Shown: in pieces, positions 58,874 to 64,000 of the stretch
Layout: each line of letters begins with the position of its first letter
Position numbering within the stretch: the stretch's first letter is position 1
Assembly (NCBI GenBank): GCA_040385825.1
Contig: JAZKGQ010000002.1
Location: 1 to 64,000 of the forward strand
Length of the DNA: 64,000 nt
From: JANNNF01 sp040385825
GTDB taxonomy: Bacteria; Pseudomonadota; Alphaproteobacteria; Rhodobacterales; Rhodobacteraceae
Direction: 5' to 3'
The notes under the pieces: model-generated
Database searches by the model: none
What the model was told of the DNA's origin: nothing
What the model saw: the letters and a program-made list of their open reading frames with translations, nothing else
Made by a program: the position numbers and the translations under genes

Positions 58874-59593
58874 TCAAGCCGAGATGAAGCTGCGCACAAA
58901 GGCCGTGGCCGGTTTGGCGCGAATGTCCTGCGGGCGGCCGATCTGTTCGATCCGGCCCATCGACATCACAACGACCAGATCGGCCAGATCCATGGCTTCG
59001 TCCTGATCATGGGTCACGAACACCGTGGTCAGCCCGGTGGTGTCGTGAATTTCGCGCAAGCCCTGCCGCAGATCTCGGCGCACGCGGGCATCCAGCGCCC
59101 CGAAGGGTTCGTCCAGCAGCAGCATGCGGGGTTCGATCGCCAGCGCCCGCGCCAGGGCAACACGCTGGCGCTGGCCGCCCGACAACTGGCTGGGATAGCG
59201 CGCACCGATGTCGGGCAACTGGATCAGGTCCAGCAGTTTCGTCACCCGCCGCGCGATCTCGGCCGCCGCAGGGCGCGTGGCACGCGGGCGGGCCTTCAGG
59301 CCATAGGCGATGTTTTCAAACACCGTCATGTGGCGGAACAGCGCGTAGGACTGAAACACGAATCCCGCCCGGCGGTCCTGCACGCACAGCGCGGTGGCAT
59401 CCTGCCCGTCAAACAGCACCCGTCCCGCGGTGGGAAATTCAAGGCCGCCAAGGATGCGCAGCAGCGTGGTCTTGCCCGACCCCGACGGCCCCAGAAGCGC
59501 CACCAGCGCGCCGGACGGAATGGCCAGCGACACCGGATGCAGGGCCGCGGTGGTGCCGAACAGTTTGGAGATTTCGATGATGTCGAGTTGCAT
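58874..59593 (-). CDS. cysA: sulfate ABC transporter ATPase CysA (short form)
   Basis: 239 residues. Walker A GPSGSGKTT, Q-loop FQSYALFRHMTVFENIAYGL (a CysA hallmark), signature LSGGQRQRVALARA, Walker B LLLDEPFGALDARVRRDLR and H-loop VTHDQDEAMDLADLV. It lacks the ~110-residue C-terminal TOBE/regulatory domain of E. coli CysA, as in several alphaproteobacteria. Last gene of the sulfate operon, 12 bases after cysW. Confidence 0.9.
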   Translation of the reverse strand: MQLDIIEISKLFGTTAALHPVSLAIPSGALVALLGPSGSGKTTLLRILGGLEFPTAGRVLFDGQDATALCVQDRRAGFVFQSYALFRHMTVFENIAYGLKARPRATRPAAAEIARRVTKLLDLIQLPDIGARYPSQLSGGQRQRVALARALAIEPRMLLLDEPFGALDARVRRDLRQGLREIHDTTGLTTVFVTHDQDEAMDLADLVVVMSMGRIEQIGRPQDIRAKPATAFVRSFISA

Positions 59594-59605
59594 TTTGTTC
59601 CTCTC

Positions 59606-60466
59606 TCAATGGCGGCGGGTGGCGGCAAGCTGGTCGGCGTGACGGATTTCCAGCGCGGTCTTCAACAACAGGGTCAACAGCGCCAGCAGGGTCAGAACGG
59701 CGGCAAGGCTGAAGGCCGCGACCGAAAGGTATTCGTTGTACATCATTTCAATGGTGATGGGCATGGTGGCCGTCACCCCGCGGATCTTGCCCGACACCAC
59801 GGCCACCGCGCCAAATTCCCCCATGGCGCGCGCGTTGCACAGCAACACGCCATACAGCAGCGCCCAACGGATGTTGGGCAGGGTCACGGTCCTGAAGATG
59901 CGCCAGCCCGAGGCGCCAAGCGTCAGGGCGGCTTCTTCCTCGGTCCGGCCCTGTTCGATCATCACCGGGATCAGCTCGCGCGCCACGAAGGGAAAGGTCA
60001 CGAACAGCGTCGCCAGCGCAATGCCGGGCAGGGCAAAGACGATGGGATAGCCGTTCGCCACAAACCAGCCGCCAATCGCGGAATTGGCCCCGAACATCAG
60101 CACGATGCACAGGCCCGCAACCACCGGCGACACTGAAAACGGCAGGTCGATCAGGGTGATCAGCAGCGATTTGCCGCGAAAGTCGAACTTGGTGATGGCC
60201 CAGGCGGCGGCAATCCCGAACACCGCGTTCAGCGGCACCGCGATGGCGGCAATGGTCAGGGTCAGGCGGATGGCCGATTGCGCATCGGGGTTGCCAAGGC
60301 TGATCACCGCCTGCCACCAGCCCTTGGCCAGGCTTTCGGCAAAGACCGCGATCATGGGGGCCGCAACCAGCAAGGCCAGCAGGGCGATGACCCCCCCGAT
60401 CAGAAGGCGGCGGACCAGCGGGGGTTCCGTGGTGGCCGGGTTTTGCAAGGCACGCGCGTCAGACAT
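59606..60466 (-). CDS. cysW: sulfate ABC transporter permease CysW
   Basis: 286 residues with six spans. CysW features: FAESLAKGWWQAVISLGNPD, FDFRGKSLLITLIDLPFSVS, PVVAGLCIVLMFG and the coupling loop EEEAALTLGASGWRIFRTVTL. It forms the membrane channel with CysT and overlaps its gene by 8 bases. Confidence 0.93.
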   Translation of the reverse strand: MSDARALQNPATTEPPLVRRLLIGGVIALLALLVAAPMIAVFAESLAKGWWQAVISLGNPDAQSAIRLTLTIAAIAVPLNAVFGIAAAWAITKFDFRGKSLLITLIDLPFSVSPVVAGLCIVLMFGANSAIGGWFVANGYPIVFALPGIALATLFVTFPFVARELIPVMIEQGRTEEEAALTLGASGWRIFRTVTLPNIRWALLYGVLLCNARAMGEFGAVAVVSGKIRGVTATMPITIEMMYNEYLSVAAFSLAAVLTLLALLTLLLKTALEIRHADQLAATRRH

Positions 60467-61307
60467 ATCCGATCCTCCGCCGGGTCCAGATCTGGACCAC
60501 GTTGATGGCCAACAGCAGGCTGAAGGCGATGGTCAGCATGGCGATGCCGATGGCGGCGGCAGCGTCGTAATTGAACTCCTCCAGCTGAATGACGATCAGC
60601 AGGGGGGCGATTTCGGTTTTCAGCGGGATGTTTCCCGCGATGAAGATGACCGACCCGTATTCACCCACCGCGCGGGCCAGCGACAGCGCAAACCCGGTCA
60701 GCGCGGCAGGGGTCAGCATCGGCAGGATCACCCGGCGGATGGTGGTGGCGCGACTGGCCCCAAGGGTGGCCGAGGCTTCCTCGACCTCGGTTTCGATCTC
60801 GGCGATCACCGGCTGCACGGTGCGCACCACGAAGGGCAGGCCGACAAAGATCAGCGCAATCAGGATGCCGGTCTGAGTGTAGGCGATCTTGACGCCGATC
60901 TCGTGGGCCAGGGTGCCAAAGGCCCCATTGGGGGCGTAGAGGGTGGTCAGCGCGATGCCCGCCACCGCAGTCGGCAGGGCAAAGGGCAGATCGACCGCCG
61001 CGTCGATCACCTGCCTGCCCCAGAACCGGTAGCGCACCAGAACCCAGGCCAGCAGGATGCCGAACACCAGATTGAACAGGGCGGCCAACAGCGACAGCCG
61101 GAACGACAGAAACAGCGCGGCCCAGACTCGTTCGCGGTTGACCGTCTCCCAGATGTTGCCAAGGCTGAAGCCCGCCCCGCGGGCCAGCAGCGCGCCGATG
61201 GGCAGCAGCACGACCAGCGACAGCATGAACAGGGTGATCCCCATGCTCAGGCCGAAGCCTGGCATGGGCGACCGGTGCAGCAGGGGGTTGCGCATCCCCA
61301 TGGTCAT
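60459..61307 (-). CDS. cysT: sulfate ABC transporter permease CysT (CysU)
   Basis: 282 residues from ATG 61307, overlapping the binding-protein stop by ATGA. Features: GFGLSMGITLFMLSLVVLLP, FLSFRLSLLAALFNLVFG, DLPFALPTAVAGIALTTLY and the coupling loop VEEASATLGASRATTIRRVIL, all typical of CysT. Partner of CysW in sulfate/thiosulfate import. Confidence 0.94.
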   Translation of the reverse strand: MTMGMRNPLLHRSPMPGFGLSMGITLFMLSLVVLLPIGALLARGAGFSLGNIWETVNRERVWAALFLSFRLSLLAALFNLVFGILLAWVLVRYRFWGRQVIDAAVDLPFALPTAVAGIALTTLYAPNGAFGTLAHEIGVKIAYTQTGILIALIFVGLPFVVRTVQPVIAEIETEVEEASATLGASRATTIRRVILPMLTPAALTGFALSLARAVGEYGSVIFIAGNIPLKTEIAPLLIVIQLEEFNYDAAAAIGIAMLTIAFSLLLAINVVQIWTRRRIGYV

Positions 61308-62443
61308 TTCGCCACATAGATCTGGTCGAAGATGCCGCCGTCGCCAAAATGCTCGGGCTGCACCTTGGCCCATCCGCCGAAGGACTCGATGGTCACAAGG
61401 TCCAGTTCGGGCAGGCGGGCCACATCGGCGGGGTCGGCCGCCGAGGCATCCCATGCGCGGTAAAAATGCTTGAACGCCAGGGCCTGACCTGCGGGAGAAT
61501 ACAGGAAATCAAGATAGGCGGTGGCAAGGGCGCGCTGATCGTCACTGGTGATATTGGCCTCGATCACGGCCACCGGCGGTTCGGCCAGCACCGACACGGA
61601 CGGCACCACTATGTCGAACTGATCCTCGCCCAGTTCGGCCAGCGCCAGATAGGCCTCGTTTTCCCAGGCCAGCAACACGTCGCCGATGCCGCGTTGGGCA
61701 AAGGTGGTGGTTGCCCCGCGCGCGCCGCTGTCCAGCACCGGCACATGTTCAAACAGCGATTTCACAAAGGCCTGCGGGTCCTGGCCGTTCTTTTCGGCCC
61801 AGGCCCAGGCCGCCAGATAGTTCCAGCGCGCCCCGCCGCTGGTCTTGGGGTTGGGGGTGATCACCTCGATCCCGTCGGCGACCAGATCGCCCCAGTCCTT
61901 GATGCCCTTCGGGTTTCCCTCGCGCACCAGAAACACGATGGTCGATGTATAGGGGCTGGAATTGTGCGGCAATCTGGCCTGCCAGTCGGCGGGCAGCTTG
62001 CCCGAAGCGGCGATCTTGTCGATGTCGGACGCCAGCGCCAGCGTCACGACCTGGGCTGCCAGCCCGTCGATCACCGCACGGGCCTGACTGCCCGACCCGC
62101 CATGCGAGGTTTCGATGGTGGGGGCCGGATTGCCGGCCGCGGTCCACTGTTTGGCAAACACCTCGTTCACCTCGCGGTACAATTCGCGGGTCGGGTCATA
62201 GCTGACGTTCAGCAGGGTTTGCGCCGATACCGGGGTCAGCGGTGTGACCCCCGCCGCCAGCAGGGCCAGCACGGCCAGCGCCGATTTCAGCCGCGCGGTG
62301 CCCGACAGCGCCCTGCGCCATGTCACCGGCCAGCCGGTGTACTGGCGGCTTCCGGTGCTGACGGTCACGCGACCGTCGGTGTGATCATGCAGCTTGTCGC
62401 CCTGAACGCTGATGGTTCCGGCGAGGGTGATGGTGGTCAGCAT
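61304..62443 (-). CDS. sulfate-binding protein with a 50-residue N-terminal extension
   Basis: 379 residues from ATG 62443. Mature-domain features are those of CysP/Sbp: LLNVSYDPTRELYREVNEVF, ETSHGGSGSQARAVIDGLAA, NPKTSGGARWNYLAAWAWA and FTxGGVFDQIY-like GGIFDQIYVAK at the end. A normal signal peptide (LKSALAVLALLAAGVTPLTP) begins only after residue 52. The preceding MLTTITLAGTISVQGDKLHD and GRVTVSTGSRQYTGWPV segment looks like a separate small domain. An internal GTG (PVTWRRALSG) could be the true start of the exported protein. First transporter gene of the operon. Confidence 0.88.
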   Translation of the reverse strand: MLTTITLAGTISVQGDKLHDHTDGRVTVSTGSRQYTGWPVTWRRALSGTARLKSALAVLALLAAGVTPLTPVSAQTLLNVSYDPTRELYREVNEVFAKQWTAAGNPAPTIETSHGGSGSQARAVIDGLAAQVVTLALASDIDKIAASGKLPADWQARLPHNSSPYTSTIVFLVREGNPKGIKDWGDLVADGIEVITPNPKTSGGARWNYLAAWAWAEKNGQDPQAFVKSLFEHVPVLDSGARGATTTFAQRGIGDVLLAWENEAYLALAELGEDQFDIVVPSVSVLAEPPVAVIEANITSDDQRALATAYLDFLYSPAGQALAFKHFYRAWDASAADPADVARLPELDLVTIESFGGWAKVQPEHFGDGGIFDQIYVAK

Positions 62444-62501
62444 GGCTGTCTCCGACTGTTCAGATGGCCCGGTCCGGGCAGGAATGATGGGGAAAGGACG
62501 G

Positions 62502-62765
62502 TCAGGTGCTGCCTGACGGGCGGGGCAGGGGCACGACCTCGACCCGCCACTCGGTGGTGTCACGGTTGCGCAGAAGATCGCGGCCGGCCTCCTCCGGGGC
62601 GCGGGTCAGCAGCTCCAGCGGGGTGCCGTTGATGCGGTGGGGCAGGCCGGTGCGGCGGTTGATCAGCCGGACGGCGCAGACGGGCGCGACATCGGCGGCG
62701 CGCGGGGCAGGGGGCAGCATCGAAACCGGAATCCCGACAAGGTTGAACATCGGCAAGGCAATCAT
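62502..62765 (-). CDS. small conserved-looking protein heading the sulfate operon
   Basis: 87 residues; ATG 62765 is preceded by AAGGAG at good spacing, and the gene lies 58 bases upstream of the sulfate-binding-protein gene in the same direction. The sequence MIALPMFNLVGIPVSMLPPA, then VRLINRRTGLPHRINGTPLE and WRVEVVPLP, reads like a real globular protein. No Cys cluster or membrane span except a weak hydrophobic start. Family and function not recognised; a link with sulfate uptake is by position only. Confidence 0.6.
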   Translation of the reverse strand: MIALPMFNLVGIPVSMLPPAPRAADVAPVCAVRLINRRTGLPHRINGTPLELLTRAPEEAGRDLLRNRDTTEWRVEVVPLPRPSGST

Positions 62766-62943
62766 CTCAGCTCTCCTTCACGGTTGGCGGTGTGTGCGGC
62801 TGTGCCTGTGTCGCCGATTACTCGATAAAAACTACCGGAAAGATCGTGTATGACAAGGAAAAATATCGCCTATTATTGTCGTGATTAAATCCGGCTGTAT
62901 CTGCGCGGCAGGATGCGGCATATACTGTTGAAAATGCTATGCT
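62766..62943 (-). promoter_or_regulatory. AT-rich promoter region of the sulfate operon
   Basis: The only clearly AT-rich stretch of this size in the window (62815-62945) lies between the Rrf2-family gene and the sulfate operon. It contains ACTCGATAAAAACTACCGG and several TATT/TTAT tracts, consistent with a regulated promoter. I could not assign -35/-10 or a riboswitch; no SAM-II landmarks were seen. Confidence 0.4.
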
Positions 62944-63408
62944 TTACGCTTGCGCCGGTTCGGCCAGCACCTGGGCTGCAACCGCGTCAGACCGCAGCAT
63001 GTCGGCCAGGGTCAGGGAATCGATGATCACCAGATAGGTCCAGAACACCTCGGCAAACACCTTGCGAATCCGGCAGGTGGCCTCGTCGGCGCAATCGTCG
63101 CAGCGTTGATAGGCGCGGCGCGACAGGCAGGCCAGAGGCGCAATCGGCCCGTCGATCAGGCGCAGCAGTTCGGAAATCGACACCTCATGCGGGGGCTTGA
63201 TCAGGCTGTAGCCCCCCGCACGCCCGCGGGTCGACGCAAGGATGCCCGCATTGCGCACCTCCAGCAGGATATGCTCCAGAAACCGTTTCGGCGCGCCGGA
63301 TCGTTTTGCGATTTCTTCGATGGTCAGCGCATCGGGCTTGTCGCGGGCGGCTTCATCCGCAAGCGTCAACAGGGCCTTCAACGCATATTTCATCTTTTGC
63401 GTGATCAT
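62944..63408 (-). CDS. Rrf2-family transcriptional regulator with four clustered cysteines
   Basis: 154 residues. The Rrf2 winged helix is clear: MKYALKALLTLADEA, LTIEEIAKRSGAPKRFLEHI, LLEVRNAGILASTRGRAGGY. The sensory region carries Cys94, Cys103, Cys106 and Cys112 (ACLSRRAYQRCDDCADEATC), compatible with an iron-sulfur cluster, although the spacing differs from the three-Cys IscR/NsrR/RirA patterns. It could regulate the adjacent sulfate operon (cysteine or Fe-S status) or itself. A direct role in bchG expression is not indicated. Confidence 0.88.
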   Translation of the reverse strand: MITQKMKYALKALLTLADEAARDKPDALTIEEIAKRSGAPKRFLEHILLEVRNAGILASTRGRAGGYSLIKPPHEVSISELLRLIDGPIAPLACLSRRAYQRCDDCADEATCRIRKVFAEVFWTYLVIIDSLTLADMLRSDAVAAQVLAEPAQA

Positions 63409-63603
63409 CTGTCAGACTTAAGCCAGCCCTGCCGCAAGATCAACGCCGCGCTGTGGTCTGCCCGCAAACATCCGGCCTTGCCCGATGCCATGTGATGGCC
63501 CATGCGCGCGTGGCGCTGGCCGGACCCTTGCGCCGCCTTTGCCACATGACGGCCCGTTTGCGGGGCCATGATCGGGGCTGAGATCCGGGTCTGGGCCGAA
63601 ATG

Positions 63604-63621
63604 TGTAAGTTTTAATTTACA
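63604..63621 (+). promoter_or_regulatory. PpsR/CrtJ-type palindrome, distal site
   Basis: TGTAAGTTTTAATTTACA fits TGT-N12-ACA and is part of a wider dyad (TGTGTAA ... TTACACA, 63602-63623). It lies about 55 bases before the bchG ATG, where PpsR sites control bch/crt genes in Rhodobacter relatives. Confidence 0.8.
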
Positions 63622-63655
63622 CATGCTGGCATGCGGGCCTTGAACGACTCGGGAT

Positions 63656-63673
63656 TGTTATGTTTAGTTGACA
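63656..63673 (+). promoter_or_regulatory. PpsR/CrtJ-type palindrome, proximal site
   Basis: TGTTATGTTTAGTTGACA fits TGT-N12-ACA and ends one base before the bchG ATG. Centre-to-centre distance from the distal site is 52 bases, close to five helical turns, the paired arrangement used by PpsR tetramers. Confidence 0.75.
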
Positions 63674-63674
63674 G

Positions 63675-64000
63675 ATGAGTGTCAGCATCGCCCGTCCTCG
63701 CCTTTACCCTGAACCGCGCGCCATGCTGCGGCTGATCAAGCCGATTACCTGGTTTCCACCGGTCTGGGCCTATCTGTGCGGGTCGGTGTCGGCGGGGGTG
63801 CCCTTTGCCGGCAACTGGGGGCTGGTGGTGTTGGGCATGGTGCTGGCCGGGCCGATTGTCTGTGGCATGAGCCAGGCGGCAAATGACTGGTGCGACCGGC
63901 ATGTCGATGCGGTGAACGAACCCGACCGGCCCATCCCGTCGGGCCGGATTCCGGGGCTGTGGGGGGTGTGGATCGCGCTTGGCATGACGGCGCTGGCGCT
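63675..64000 (+). CDS. bchG: bacteriochlorophyll synthase BchG, 5' part
   Basis: The frame from ATG 63675 stays open to the right edge (108 codons). MSVSIARPRLYPEPRAMLRL, then IKPITWFPPVWAYLCG and the prenyltransferase motif MSQAANDWCDRHVDAVNEPD with RPIPSGRIPG match BchG, the membrane UbiA-family enzyme that attaches geranylgeranyl to bacteriochlorophyllide a. The DRxxD-type motif NDWCDRHVD binds Mg-diphosphate. Two PpsR-type sites immediately upstream support light/oxygen control. It is divergent from the Rrf2-family gene; the intervening 266 bases hold only these sites. bchE/bchJ, often upstream in relatives, are absent here. Confidence 0.95.
   Translation, partial: MSVSIARPRLYPEPRAMLRLIKPITWFPPVWAYLCGSVSAGVPFAGNWGLVVLGMVLAGPIVCGMSQAANDWCDRHVDAVNEPDRPIPSGRIPGLWGVWIALGMTALA

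Noticed and set aside
63409..63600. Possible iron-responsive (RirA/Iron-Rhodo-box) operator before the Rrf2 gene
   Set aside because: No convincing match to the known box was seen, only weak promoter-like sequence.
1..64000. tRNA, rRNA, CRISPR arrays, phage or IS elements
   Set aside because: No cloverleaf with TTC-arm motifs, no regularly spaced repeats, no transposase or integrase frames were found by eye.

Overview
The window is GC-rich, tightly packed bacterial chromosome, most likely from a phototrophic alphaproteobacterium of the Rhodobacteraceae. Three things point there: the aerobic (cobG-type) cobalamin operon with DUF1636 genes and cbtBA, the gene styles and short 3'-end repeats, and a partial bchG preceded by two TGT-N12-ACA palindromes (PpsR/CrtJ sites) at the right edge. 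I saw no tRNA, rRNA, CRISPR array, prophage or intact insertion sequence.

Layout. (1) 1-19.1 kb: cobalamin biosynthesis. cobO and cobQ run leftward. A cobalamin riboswitch precedes a rightward operon: DUF1636-cobW-cobN-cobG-cobH-cobI-cobJ-(cobK inverted)-cobL-cobE-cobM-cobB-cobA-DUF1636. A decayed DMT-transporter gene follows, then a second cobalamin riboswitch with cbtB-cbtA (cobalt uptake), a terminator and cobF. The ring-contracting, oxygen-dependent pathway from uroporphyrinogen III to hydrogenobyrinate a,c-diamide is nearly complete here. cobST, cobCD and nucleotide-loop genes must lie elsewhere.

(2) 19.1-32.5 kb: a divergent accessory cluster. The leftward arm has a COG1233 FAD oxidoreductase and a five-gene peptide-type ABC importer. 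The rightward arm has a cyclase-family hydrolase, a second COG1233 oxidoreductase, a MarR regulator and both subunits of an indolepyruvate:ferredoxin-oxidoreductase-like enzyme. Both arms start from face-to-face promoters overlapping a run of palindromes. This is the best candidate for an undescribed catabolic system.

(3) 32.7-43.2 kb: purQ; a DctB/DctD-like two-component pair whose regulator lacks GAFTGA; RNase E with a His-rich insertion; ccdA; and a membrane serine hydrolase translationally coupled to a cytochrome P450.

(4) 43.2-51.2 kb: a dipeptide-type ABC importer with an M19 dipeptidase at each side and a DUF4202 gene.

(5) 51.3-58.8 kb: phosphate regulon pstSCAB-phoU-phoB with a Pho-box-like element, convergent with a PhnM-like gene that has lost key residues.

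(6) 58.9-62.8 kb: sulfate importer (small ORF, cysP/sbp, cysT, cysW, cysA).

(7) 62.9-64 kb: an Rrf2-family regulator and the start of bchG, the edge of photosynthesis genes.

Most operons use ATGA stop/start overlaps. In three operons a stable hairpin follows the substrate-binding-protein gene, which probably gives that gene higher expression than its permeases. All functional calls rest on motif recognition and recalled family knowledge; no database search was run.
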